Below are positions 1 through 7,301 of a DNA stretch of 17,703 bases, in pieces. The DNA comes from Eubacteriales bacterium (GTDB lineage: Bacteria; Bacillota; Clostridia; Peptostreptococcales; Anaerovoracaceae). Below the pieces are notes generated by a model. The model saw only the letters and a program-made list of their open reading frames with translations. It made no database searches and was not told the origin of the DNA. The stretch spans positions 1 through 17,703 of the forward strand of contig JAQUXD010000023.1 of the NCBI GenBank assembly GCA_028692535.1, in the 5' to 3' direction. Numbering within the stretch: the stretch's first letter is position 1; every line of letters begins with the position of its first letter. Made by a program: the position numbers and the translations under genes.

Positions 1-71
1 GCATCCATCCAAGCCGATATCACTCATACAAGGAAATGCTGAAGGTCATCGGATCTCAGGCGAAATATTAG
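1..71 (+). CDS. rsgA: 3' end of ribosome small-subunit GTPase RsgA (partial)
   Basis: Only the last 22 codons are present, in the frame whose codons begin at position 3, ending in TAG at 69-71. The peptide ends HPSRYHSYKEMLKVIGSQAKY. This resembles the C-terminal tail of RsgA/YloQ proteins, which commonly carry a SRY-x-x-Y-x-x-(L/F) helix followed by a basic K-x-x-Y terminus. RsgA is a circularly permuted GTPase that helps 30S subunit maturation. The stop lies 9 bp before the rpe start, and rsgA-rpe is a common Firmicute order, so the two are probably co-transcribed. The call rests on a short tail plus context, since all GTPase motifs are outside the window. Confidence 0.6.
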   Translation, partial: IHPSRYHSYKEMLKVIGSQAKY

Positions 72-80
72 GAGGAGACT

Positions 81-737
81 ATGGCTATACTTGCTCCGTC
101 ATTGCTGTCAGCGGATTTTTCAGATCTCGCCGGACAAATTCAGGCTGTCCGGGAAGGAGGGGCCGGGTATGTCCATATGGATGTAATGGACGGCACCTTT
201 GTTCCAAACATCACCTTCGGGCAGCCGGTGATTCGCTGTTTGGCGGAAAAGACGGACATGCCTTTTGATGTGCATCTTATGATCCGGCAGCCGGAACGGC
301 TGCTTGCGGATTTCGTGACACCTCGGACAGAATTTATCGTGGTTCACCAGGAAGCCTGCCTTCATTTGCACCGGACGATCCAGCAGATCAAATGTCTTGG
401 TGTAAAGGCCGGTGTGGCCCTGAATCCGGCCACGTCGCTCTCTACGCTGGATTACATCCTGGAGGACCTGGATCTGGTGCTTCTCATGTCGGTCAACCCG
501 GGCTTCGGCGGGCAGAAATTCATTCCCGCGACCTGGGATAAGGTGAAGAAACTGGATCAGATGAGAAAAGAGCGCCATCCGGAGCTGCTGATCCAGCTGG
601 ACGGAGGCGTCAATCTCCGGAACGCAGCCCGGCTCAAAGAAGCCGGCGTAGACATCCTTGTGGCCGGCGCCGCAGTGTTCGGCGCGCCGGATATCACAAA
701 GCGCGTCAGAGAGTTCGTCGAAATCCTTGCCGATTGA
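81..737 (+). CDS. rpe: Ribulose-phosphate 3-epimerase
   Basis: This enzyme interconverts D-ribulose 5-phosphate and D-xylulose 5-phosphate in the cytosolic pentose phosphate pathway. The 218-residue length is typical for the single-domain TIM-barrel family. Visible landmarks are the N-terminal APSLLSADF, the metal ligands H32 and D34 in VHMDVMDGTFVPN, H65 in DVHLM, the phosphate-binding loop NPGFGGQ (139-145), catalytic and metal-binding D174 in QLDGG, and the second phosphate loop VAGAAVFG near residue 195. The ATG at 81 follows the strong Shine-Dalgarno ggaggag (71-77). The gene lies 9 bp downstream of the rsgA-like tail and is followed by a hairpin terminator, so it appears to close a rightward operon that begins outside the window. 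Confidence 0.97.
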   Translation: MAILAPSLLSADFSDLAGQIQAVREGGAGYVHMDVMDGTFVPNITFGQPVIRCLAEKTDMPFDVHLMIRQPERLLADFVTPRTEFIVVHQEACLHLHRTIQQIKCLGVKAGVALNPATSLSTLDYILEDLDLVLLMSVNPGFGGQKFIPATWDKVKKLDQMRKERHPELLIQLDGGVNLRNAARLKEAGVDILVAGAAVFGAPDITKRVREFVEILAD

Positions 738-756
738 TCTGAATAGAGAACAGAAA

Positions 757-785
757 AAAAACCGGGGAGACACTGCCCGGTTTTT
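757..785. terminator. Bidirectional intrinsic terminator between rpe and rpsT
   Basis: A stem of aaaaaccggg (757-766) pairs with cccggttttt (776-785) around a 9-nt loop. An A-run precedes it and a T-run follows it, so it can terminate rpe on the plus strand and the convergent rpsT on the minus strand. The remaining bases between the two stop codons show nothing else. Confidence 0.9.
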
Positions 786-830
786 GCGCGTTAATGTGCA
801 TGAACGTTTGCACGGTGGGGACGGGTGAGA

Positions 831-1100
831 TTATTCTGCCTTCGCTTTGTTGAATGACAGTGCCATTCTGGAAATTTTCCTGGAAGCTGTGTTCTTATGG
901 ATCGTTCCCTTGGCTGCCGCTTGTTTCAGCTTTTTGTCGGCCATTGCAAGCTTTTCAGCCGCAACGTCGAAATTGCCTTCTGTCAGCGCTTTGTCGAAAT
1001 TTTTGATAACGGCCTTCAGATGGTTCTTGACTCTTCTGTTGGCTGCCGTCTTTTTAGTGATAACACTGATTCTTTTCTTGGCAGATTTGATATTTGCCAT
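831..1100 (-). CDS. rpsT: 30S ribosomal protein S20
   Basis: S20 is a small basic primary-binding protein of the 30S subunit that contacts 16S rRNA. The 89-residue product has the family hallmarks: an N-terminal MANIKSAKKR, the rRNA-binding stretch NRRVKNHLKAVIK, and a C-terminal KGTIHKNTASRKISRM. Composition is strongly Lys/Arg rich and helical. The ATG at 1100 is preceded by a modest ribosome site (ggggtg on the minus strand). The gene is monocistronic: its own sigma-A promoter lies just upstream and the shared hairpin terminator just downstream. It is divergent from lepA, and rpsT next to lepA is a common Firmicute arrangement. Confidence 0.97.
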   Translation of the reverse strand: MANIKSAKKRISVITKKTAANRRVKNHLKAVIKNFDKALTEGNFDVAAEKLAMADKKLKQAAAKGTIHKNTASRKISRMALSFNKAKAE

Positions 1101-1138
1101 ACCTATTCACCCCACTTTCATAAAATATCGCAACTTGA

Positions 1139-1167
1139 AGTATAGTATAACGGCGGCTGGATTGCAA
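1139..1167 (-). promoter_or_regulatory. Sigma-A promoter of rpsT
   Basis: Read on the minus strand, TTGCAA (1162-1167) and TATACT (1139-1144) are separated by exactly 17 bp. The -10 end lies 38 bp upstream of the rpsT ATG. A second overlapping TATACT (1144-1149) would give only a 12-bp spacer and is not favoured. Confidence 0.75.
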
Positions 1168-1181
1168 GCACTAATTTCCCC

Positions 1182-1210
1182 TTGTGAGAGAAACATCGAT
1201 ACCATATAAT
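1182..1210 (+). promoter_or_regulatory. Sigma-A promoter of the lepA-hemW-glpK operon
   Basis: TTGTGA (1182-1187), a 17-bp spacer, and a perfect TATAAT (1205-1210). The -10 ends 29 bp before the lepA ATG. Its -35 lies 14 bp from the -35 of the divergent rpsT promoter. Confidence 0.8.
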
Positions 1211-1239
1211 ACAGTGAGAAAGATTCAATCGGAGGACTC

Positions 1240-3051
1240 ATGGAAAACGATCAAACCTATATCAGGAATTTCTGCATCATTGCCCATATCGATCACGGCA
1301 AATCTACGCTGGCCGACAGGCTGCTGGAAGCGACAGGCTCGGTGGCGCATCGGGATATGCGCGAGCAGTTTTTGGATAATATGGATCTGGAGCGGGAGCG
1401 GGGCATCACGATCAAGCTCCAGGCGACCCGGTTGCTTTATCGTGCCCGTGACGGCCACGAGTATATTTTCAATCTTATCGACACACCGGGACATGTGGAT
1501 TTTACCTATGAAGTGTCCAGAAGCCTGGCTGCCTGCGAAGGCGCAGTCCTGATCGTGGACGCCACCCAAGGGGTCGAGGCGCAGACTCTGGCCAATGTCT
1601 ACCTGGCGCTAGAGGAAAATCTGGAGATCGTACCGGTTATCAACAAGATCGATCTGGCTTCGGCCAGACCGGAAGAGGTGATCCATGAGATCGAGGATGT
1701 CATCGGTATCCAAGCCGATCACGCGCCGCGCATTTCGGCCAAAGAAGGCCTGAACATCGAAGCGGTACTGGAGGAGATTGTCGCAAAAGTACCGGCGCCC
1801 AAGGGAGATTCGAAGGGCAAGCTGAAAGCGCTTATATTTGATTCTTATTATGACAATTACAAAGGAGTCGTTATTTATACGAGAGTATTTGACGGCACTG
1901 TGCGGGTCGGGGACATGATCCGGCTGATGAACACGAAAAAAGTATACGAAGTGACGGAGGTCGGTGTCAGCTCTCCGATCCAGACGCCGGTTCCGTGCCT
2001 TTCGGCGGGATCGGTAGGCTATCTGTGCGCCAGTATCAAACAGGTTTCGGATGCCAGAGTCGGAGATACGATCACATTGGATAAAGACCCTGCGCCTCAG
2101 GCCTTGCACGGATACAAAAAAGTCCAGCCGATGGTGTATTGCGGAATCTATCCCGCAGAAGGAGAGAAGTACGAAAACGTAAAGGATTGCTTGGAAAAGC
2201 TCCAGGTGAACGATGCGGCGCTTCTGTTTGAGCCGGAATCCTCCACAGCGCTGGGCTTCGGTTTTCGTTGTGGTTTTCTCGGATTGCTGCACATGGAAAT
2301 CATCGTGGAACGCTTGGAGCGGGAATTTGATCTGGAAATCATTACCACGTCTCCCAGCGTGATCTATAAGGTCGTTATGAATGACGGGTCCGTTCAGATG
2401 ATCCAAAATCCGTCCAATCTTCCGGCCCCCATGACGTATACCCACATCGAAGAGCCTATGGTCAAAGCGACGATCATGCTGCCGAAGGACTACGTAGGCG
2501 CGATCATGGAGTTGTGCCAGGACCGAAGAGGCGTGATGGAGCACATGGAGTATTTAACGGAGACCCGGGTGGCACTCCACTATCAAATGCCGCTGAACGA
2601 AGTGATCTATGACTTTTTCGACGCGTTGAAATCCAAGACCAGAGGCTATGGGTCATTGGATTATGAGTTCTCTCACTACCAGAAATCTCAGCTGGTTAAA
2701 ATGGATATACTGCTGAACCGGGAAATCGTGGACGCTCTGTCCATGATCGTTCACGAATCCAAGGCCTATCAACGGGGTCGCTTTGTCTGCGAAAAGCTGA
2801 AAGAGGTGATCCCCATGCATCAGTTCGAAGTGCCCATCCAGGCTTCCATCGGGCAGAAGGTGATCGCCCGCGAAACCGTCCGGGCGTATCGGAAGGATGT
2901 ACTGGCGAAGTGCTATGGAGGCGATATTTCCCGAAAGAGGAAGTTGCTGGAAAAGCAGAAGGAAGGCAAGAAGCGCATGCGGCAGTTTGGCAGTGTGGAA
3001 GTTCCCCAGGAAGCCTTTACGGCTGTTCTGAAGTACGATGACTCAAAATAA
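1240..3051 (+). CDS. lepA: Elongation factor 4 (back-translocating GTPase LepA)
   Basis: EF4/LepA is a ribosome-associated translational GTPase that can back-translocate stalled ribosomes and is implicated in 30S biogenesis. The 603-residue length matches the family. The G domain shows the P-loop AHIDHGKST (15-23), the switch I segment RGITIK (54-59), DTPGH (81-85) and NKID (135-138). EF-G-like domains II, III and V follow. The LepA-specific C-terminal domain carries the conserved basic stretch CYGGDISRKRKLLEKQKEGKKRM (about residues 561-583, given in abbreviated sense by its CYGGD start and KKRM end). The ATG at 1240 follows Shine-Dalgarno ggagg (1231-1235) and a good sigma-A promoter. The 3' end overlaps hemW by 14 nt. 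Confidence 0.98.
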   Translation: MENDQTYIRNFCIIAHIDHGKSTLADRLLEATGSVAHRDMREQFLDNMDLERERGITIKLQATRLLYRARDGHEYIFNLIDTPGHVDFTYEVSRSLAACEGAVLIVDATQGVEAQTLANVYLALEENLEIVPVINKIDLASARPEEVIHEIEDVIGIQADHAPRISAKEGLNIEAVLEEIVAKVPAPKGDSKGKLKALIFDSYYDNYKGVVIYTRVFDGTVRVGDMIRLMNTKKVYEVTEVGVSSPIQTPVPCLSAGSVGYLCASIKQVSDARVGDTITLDKDPAPQALHGYKKVQPMVYCGIYPAEGEKYENVKDCLEKLQVNDAALLFEPESSTALGFGFRCGFLGLLHMEIIVERLEREFDLEIITTSPSVIYKVVMNDGSVQMIQNPSNLPAPMTYTHIEEPMVKATIMLPKDYVGAIMELCQDRRGVMEHMEYLTETRVALHYQMPLNEVIYDFFDALKSKTRGYGSLDYEFSHYQKSQLVKMDILLNREIVDALSMIVHESKAYQRGRFVCEKLKEVIPMHQFEVPIQASIGQKVIARETVRAYRKDVLAKCYGGDISRKRKLLEKQKEGKKRMRQFGSVEVPQEAFTAVLKYDDSK

Positions 3052-4249
3052 AGAAACGCGCACCGTCTCTCCCGCAAGCTCGTTTCTCAGACCTCTTGGG
3101 ATTTATGTGCACATCCCGTTTTGCCGGCAAAAATGCCGATACTGCGATTTTGTGTCTCTTCCGGCGGGACCGGAGGATCCGGATCGCCATTCGGCTTACA
3201 TTGCGGCGCTGAAACAAGAACTGAAGGAACGGGCGGACCGGTTCGGTGATCAATATCAGGTGGATTCGGTGTACATCGGCGGCGGCACGCCCACGATGCT
3301 GGACGTGGATCGGATCAACGAAGTGGTTGAGGAGATCTTTCGCCGTTTTTCCGTCGTGGGCCGGGATCGGCTGGAGCTGACCATCGAGGCCAATCCCGAA
3401 AGCATCGATGAGCTTCAGTGCCGCCGCATTCGCGACGGAGGCTTCAACAGGGTCAGTCTCGGCGTTCAGAGCCTCAACGATGAAATGCTGCAAAATCTGG
3501 GGCGCGTGCACGATGCCCGCACGGCAGCGGAAAGCTTCCGGCGAATCCGGGAATTTGTTACAGACAACATCAATGTAGATCTGATGTTCGGTATCCCGGG
3601 GCAGACGCCGGCGATCTGGAGTGAAACGCTGGAATCCGCTCTGGCATGGAAACCGGCTCATTTGTCTTTTTACAGTTTGCAGCTGGAGGAAGGGACACCG
3701 TTTTACAGGCATTACAAGTCCGGCGAACTGGAACTGCCTGCCTGGGAAGTCAACAGACAGATGTATCATACCGCTGTCACAAGACTCCGGGAAAGTGGGT
3801 ATGAGCACTATGAAATTTCCAGCGCCGCGCTTCCGGGCAAATGCTGTCGCCACAATCTGAAATACTGGAGCATGGCCGATTATCTGGGACTTGGGCTGTC
3901 TGCCCATTCGTGCCTGGATGTCGTACGGTATGAGAATACTTCAGACCTCGACCAGTACATCAGGGGCGAATACCTAAAGGAAAGTTCTCCCGGCAGCAAG
4001 GAAGAGCGTATGGGCGATTATCTGTTTACTGCCCTTCGACAAATTCGCGGGTTTGAGTTTGCCGACTTTGCCGATCGTTTCGACGTGGATTTCCTGTCTG
4101 AGTACGGCGCTTCGGCGAAAGAGCTGATCCGGGAAGGTTTATTGATCAGTGACGGCAAAATGCTTCGCTTTTCGGCGCAAGGGCTGGATCGTACGAATCT
4201 CGTATTGAGCCGATTGTTGAATGACGAAGGAGGGACACATGGAGCATAA
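3038..4249 (+). CDS. hemW: HemW-type radical SAM protein (heme chaperone, CPO-like)
   Basis: HemW proteins are radical SAM relatives of HemN, once annotated as oxygen-independent coproporphyrinogen III oxidase, and now regarded as heme chaperones. The 403-residue product begins its conserved core at residue 20 (LGIYVHIPFC). The 4Fe-4S motif is C29-x3-C33-x2-C36-D-F. Having Phe where true HemN has a fourth Cys supports HemW. GGGTPT near residue 80 is the usual SAM-binding glycine motif, followed by E-A-N-P-E and a C-terminal HemN-type domain. The ATG at 3038 lies inside lepA (14-nt overlap) with only a weak ribosome site, suggesting translational coupling. lepA-hemW is a conserved Firmicute pair. 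Transport or heme-binding function cannot be proven from the sequence. Confidence 0.93.
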   Translation: MTQNKETRTVSPASSFLRPLGIYVHIPFCRQKCRYCDFVSLPAGPEDPDRHSAYIAALKQELKERADRFGDQYQVDSVYIGGGTPTMLDVDRINEVVEEIFRRFSVVGRDRLELTIEANPESIDELQCRRIRDGGFNRVSLGVQSLNDEMLQNLGRVHDARTAAESFRRIREFVTDNINVDLMFGIPGQTPAIWSETLESALAWKPAHLSFYSLQLEEGTPFYRHYKSGELELPAWEVNRQMYHTAVTRLRESGYEHYEISSAALPGKCCRHNLKYWSMADYLGLGLSAHSCLDVVRYENTSDLDQYIRGEYLKESSPGSKEERMGDYLFTALRQIRGFEFADFADRFDVDFLSEYGASAKELIREGLLISDGKMLRFSAQGLDRTNLVLSRLLNDEGGTHGA

Positions 4250-5741
4250 GAAGAAATATGTGATGGCCTTGGATCAGGGTACCACCAGCAGTCGCTGCAT
4301 CCTGTTTGATCGCGGAGGGCAGCAGGTTTCCATGGCGCAAAAGGAGTTTGCACAGTCTTATCCGAAACTCGGCTGGGTAGAGCACGACGCCATGGAGATT
4401 TGGTCTTCGCAAATCGGTGTGGCCCAGGAAGCGATGCACAAAATAAAGGCGGGGCCCGGAGACATCGCCTCGATTGGTATTACCAATCAACGCGAGACGA
4501 CGATCGTCTGGGACCGAAATTCCGGAATGCCGGTGTATCCGGCCATTGTCTGGCAGTGCCGCCGGACGGCGGGCTTTTGCGATGAACTGGCTGCCCGGGG
4601 CTTTTCCGACCTGGTTCGGGAGAAGACCGGCCTGCCTCTGGATGCCTACTTTTCCGCAACGAAGATTCGCTGGATCCTGGATCACATACCCGGCGGTCGG
4701 GAAAAAGCCGAAAGAGGAGAGTGGCTTTTCGGAACGGTGGACACCTGGCTTCTTTGGAATCTGACCGGCGGACAGATCCACGCAACCGATTATTCCAATG
4801 CATCCCGTACGATGCTTTACAACATCCACACGCTGGAATGGGATCCGGAGCTATTGGAACTGTTCGGGATTCCGCAAGCAATGCTGCCCGAAGTGCGACC
4901 CTCTTCCGGTTCGTTTGGAGAAACCGAAACCGGCTTATTCGATGGATCTATTCCCATTGGCGGTATTGCTGGGGATCAGCAGGCTGCGTTGTTCGGGCAG
5001 ACGTGTTTTGAAAAGGGCGAAGCGAAAAATACTTACGGAACCGGCTGTTTTTTGCTGATGAATACCGGTCATGAGCCTGTCGCATCGCACAACGGTCTTT
5101 TGACCACGATCGCATGGGGTTTGGACGATGCGGTGACATATGCACTGGAAGGGTCCATATTTATCGGTGGCGCGGCAATTCAATGGCTTCGCGATGAGGT
5201 TGGACTTCTCAGAAACGCGGCGGAATCAGAGCGATGCGCTCAGGAGGTTCCCGATACGAACGGGGTGTATTTTGTGCCCGCATTTGTGGGTTTGGGCGCG
5301 CCTTATTGGGATCCCTATGCCAGAGGAACGATTGCGGGCCTTACCCGTAGCGCCAACAGGAACCATTTGATCCGCGCTGCCCTTGAATCCATCGCTTATC
5401 AAACTTGCGATGTGCTGTCGGCGATGCAGGAAGATTCCGGTGTGCGGCTTCAATCCCTTCGAGTCGATGGCGGCGCCAGCGCCAATGACTTTCTGATGCA
5501 GTTTCAATCCGATCTGATCCAGGCTGAAGTGCAGCGGCCGGTCTGCATCGAAACCACAGCGCTTGGCGCTGCATACCTGGCAGGATTGTCCGAAGGCTTT
5601 TGGACAGATTTTGCAGACATCACAAACAATTGGGTGCGCTCCGGCGTTTTTATACCGTCTGTTACCGATCAGAAGAGTTCAGAGCTTCTGGACGGATGGC
5701 ATAAGGCCGTGCGCTGCGCAATGGGTTGGGGGAGGTCCTGA
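4239..5741 (+). CDS. glpK: Glycerol kinase
   Basis: This FGGY-family cytosolic kinase makes sn-glycerol 3-phosphate from glycerol and ATP. I chose the ATG at 4239 over the one at 4221 because aaggaggg (4227-4234) sits just before it. The product is then 500 residues, the usual GlpK length. Visible motifs are LDQGTTSSR (11-19), WVEHDAMEIW (46-55), GITNQRETT (80-88), the GGIAGDQQAALFGQ stretch (241-254) with catalytic D245, YGTGCF (266-271), and the C-terminal KAVRCAMGW. At residue 232 there is Gly instead of the His that PTS HPr phosphorylates in many Firmicute enzymes (TGLFDG in place of a YHFYG-like loop). The start overlaps hemW by 11 nt. No glycerol facilitator or GlpD/GlpO gene is adjacent, and the location between hemW and hrcA is unusual. 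Confidence 0.95.
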   Translation: MEHKKKYVMALDQGTTSSRCILFDRGGQQVSMAQKEFAQSYPKLGWVEHDAMEIWSSQIGVAQEAMHKIKAGPGDIASIGITNQRETTIVWDRNSGMPVYPAIVWQCRRTAGFCDELAARGFSDLVREKTGLPLDAYFSATKIRWILDHIPGGREKAERGEWLFGTVDTWLLWNLTGGQIHATDYSNASRTMLYNIHTLEWDPELLELFGIPQAMLPEVRPSSGSFGETETGLFDGSIPIGGIAGDQQAALFGQTCFEKGEAKNTYGTGCFLLMNTGHEPVASHNGLLTTIAWGLDDAVTYALEGSIFIGGAAIQWLRDEVGLLRNAAESERCAQEVPDTNGVYFVPAFVGLGAPYWDPYARGTIAGLTRSANRNHLIRAALESIAYQTCDVLSAMQEDSGVRLQSLRVDGGASANDFLMQFQSDLIQAEVQRPVCIETTALGAAYLAGLSEGFWTDFADITNNWVRSGVFIPSVTDQKSSELLDGWHKAVRCAMGWGRS

Positions 5742-6145
5742 TGGAAAAATATTTGGCGCAAATCAAGGCACATCCGGCATTTGAAGGAATCACACAGGAT
5801 GATGATATCCTTTGGCTTCGAAAGTGCATGGATGCGAAGATAGAAAATTTCCAGCGCGGAGAAACGGTTTTTCGCGAGGGAGACGAACTGCTGTTCGCAA
5901 GTATTGTATTGGAAGGAAGCGCTCTGGCCGTTTCAGCCGAAGGAAAGCTGGAAAAAATAGGGCCCGGCGGATATCTCTTTGTCGGAATGCCCTCCGGCCA
6001 ATCGTTCTACGCCCCCTTTACGATCCTTGCAGATACCGATTTGACAGTGCTTTCCATGCGTGCTCTGCGGCTGGGTAAACTGTGCAGCTTTCGCTGTGTG
6101 TTTCACGCTCAGCTCATCGAAAACATCCATAATTATTTTGCATAA
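5741..6145 (+). CDS. Crp/Fnr-like cyclic-nucleotide-binding-fold protein lacking the HTH domain
   Basis: The start is the ATG at 5741, which overlaps the glpK stop as TGATG and follows ggaggt (5731-5736). The product has 134 residues. It resembles the effector half of Crp/Fnr regulators: a leading helix (HPAFEGI, 11-17), a beta-roll with ETVFREGDELLFASIVLEGSA (about 41-61, key residues F44, R45, G47 and G59), KIGPGGYLF (72-80), and a segment CSFRCVFHAQLIENI (115-129) like the start of the dimerisation helix in anaerobe Crp homologues. It ends four residues later (NYFA-stop), whereas full-length family members continue with a long C-helix and a winged HTH to about 220-230 residues. No HTH remnant is visible in any frame downstream, where the hrcA promoter starts at once. 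It may be a stand-alone ligand sensor, a dominant-negative partner or a decayed regulator. Coupling to glpK suggests a link to glycerol metabolism, but this is inference. Confidence 0.72.
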   Translation: MEKYLAQIKAHPAFEGITQDDDILWLRKCMDAKIENFQRGETVFREGDELLFASIVLEGSALAVSAEGKLEKIGPGGYLFVGMPSGQSFYAPFTILADTDLTVLSMRALRLGKLCSFRCVFHAQLIENIHNYFA

Positions 6146-6150
6146 GACTA

Positions 6151-6179
6151 TTGACAACCCCCCTGACGGGGGGTATATT
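6151..6179 (+). promoter_or_regulatory. Sigma-A promoter of the hrcA-grpE-dnaK-dnaJ-prmA operon
   Basis: A perfect TTGACA (6151-6156) and TATATT (6174-6179) flank a 17-bp spacer. The predicted transcription start falls at about 6186, just before the CIRCE element. No U-tract terminator separates it from the upstream glpK/CNB genes, so read-through from lepA is also possible. Confidence 0.9.
6158..6173. repeat. C6-TGAC-G6 inverted repeat filling the hrcA promoter spacer (candidate operator)
   Basis: CCCCCC (6158-6163), TGAC, GGGGGG (6168-6173), then TATAT. The repeat occupies 16 of the 17 spacer bases. Tracts of C then G bounded by TA steps are the form of operators bound by CsoR/RcnR/FrmR (DUF156) repressors. 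The left flank here is AA rather than TA, so the match is in form, not exact. It lacks a following T-run, so it is unlikely to be a terminator. Confidence 0.5.
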
Positions 6180-6189
6180 AATGTTAATG

Positions 6190-6216
6190 TTAGCACTCAC
6201 CCATAAAGAGTGCTAA
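6190..6216. promoter_or_regulatory. CIRCE operator (HrcA binding site)
   Basis: TTAGCACTC-N9-GAGTGCTAA, a perfect match to the CIRCE consensus, located at the predicted transcript start and 42 bp before the hrcA ATG. CIRCE is bound by HrcA, which is encoded directly downstream, so the operon is expected to be autoregulated and derepressed on heat shock. Confidence 0.98.
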
Positions 6217-6257
6217 CAAAAGATCGGGCGCTGATCGGATCAGAAAAGGAGGTTTCC

Positions 6258-7301
6258 ATGGAGCTCAGTGAAAGAAAGCTGCAAATCCTTCATGCGATCG
6301 TAGCCGACTTCATCTATTCGGCCGAGCCGGTAGGAAGCCGGACACTTTCGCGAAAATACGACATGGGTATCAGTCCTGCCACGATTCGGAACGAAATGTC
6401 TGATCTGGAGGATATGGGCTATTTAAGCCATCCACATACTTCAGCAGGGCGCATTCCCTCCGATAAAGCCTATCGCCTTTATGTCGACCAGATGATGAAA
6501 GACTACCAGATTCCCGAAGCAGAAAAGACGATCATTGCAGAAAAACTCACGCAGAATGTGCGGGAACTGGAACGAACGGTCCATTATGCGGCGACACTGC
6601 TGTCGGAGATCACGAATTTGGCTTCTTTTGCGATTACTCCGAACAGAACAGAGAATACACTGAAATATGTCAACTTGCTCCCTGTGGACGAGCGAACGGT
6701 CGTATTGATGATCGTTGGCCAGGACGGAAAGGTGAGCAGCGCAAACATCAGGCTGGAGCACGATTACACCACCGAGAATCTGGAGCTGATGTCTCGGGTC
6801 CTGACCCATAATTATAAAGGCAAGACTATCAATAATATTTTAACACTGGATATCGTCAAAGCATTCGAGAACGATATGTATGCCATTCACGACTTCGCGC
6901 AGCGGATCGCGCCGGATTTTTTGGACACGCTGGAGCGCATGCTGACTGTGGACCTGTACATGGAAGGTCTGAGCAATATATTTTCCATTCCCGAATACAA
7001 CGATATCGACAAAGCCCGATGCTTCATAGAAATGGTACAGAAAAAGCAACAGTTTACCGAAGTTCTGGTTAATCGGGAAAACGGATTGATCATTACCATC
7101 GGAAGCGAGAACGCGGAAGCGTACATGAAGGATTGCAGTTTGATCACCGCGGATTATCGTATCGACGGAAGACTGGTGGGAAAGATCGGAGTCATCGGTC
7201 CGACCCGCATGAAATACGGAGAGATCACTTCGGTGCTTAAATATATGTCGGACAATATCAGCCAGACGTTTCAGTTAAAGGGAGAAAAGAAGGATGAGTG
7301 A
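6258..7301 (+). CDS. hrcA: Heat-inducible transcription repressor HrcA
   Basis: HrcA represses the dnaK and groE operons by binding CIRCE and is kept active by the GroEL chaperonin. I chose the ATG at 6258 because aaaaggaggt lies 5 bp upstream. An upstream in-frame start at 6210 would fall inside CIRCE. The product has 347 residues, the usual size. The N-terminal winged helix shows PVGSRTLSRKYDMGISPATI (24-43), RNEMSDLEDMGYL (44-56) and HPHTSAGRIPSDKAYRLYV (58-76), all highly characteristic of HrcA. The C-terminal part has the family GAF-like domain ending in a GPTRM motif and a YGEITSVLKYMSDNIS helix. The gene overlaps grpE by 8 nt. Confidence 0.98.
   Translation: MELSERKLQILHAIVADFIYSAEPVGSRTLSRKYDMGISPATIRNEMSDLEDMGYLSHPHTSAGRIPSDKAYRLYVDQMMKDYQIPEAEKTIIAEKLTQNVRELERTVHYAATLLSEITNLASFAITPNRTENTLKYVNLLPVDERTVVLMIVGQDGKVSSANIRLEHDYTTENLELMSRVLTHNYKGKTINNILTLDIVKAFENDMYAIHDFAQRIAPDFLDTLERMLTVDLYMEGLSNIFSIPEYNDIDKARCFIEMVQKKQQFTEVLVNRENGLIITIGSENAEAYMKDCSLITADYRIDGRLVGKIGVIGPTRMKYGEITSVLKYMSDNISQTFQLKGEKKDE

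Noticed and set aside
120..773. A 217-codon minus-strand open frame over rpe
   Set aside because: It is a shadow of rpe and reads through the terminator hairpin.
1609..2544. A 311-codon minus-strand open frame inside lepA
   Set aside because: It is a shadow of lepA, rich in Arg, His and Asp as expected from reverse reading, with no ribosome site.
6158..6179. C6-G6 hairpin as a terminator of the glpK/CNB transcript
   Set aside because: It is followed by TATATTAATG rather than a T-run and sits exactly between consensus -35 and -10 boxes.
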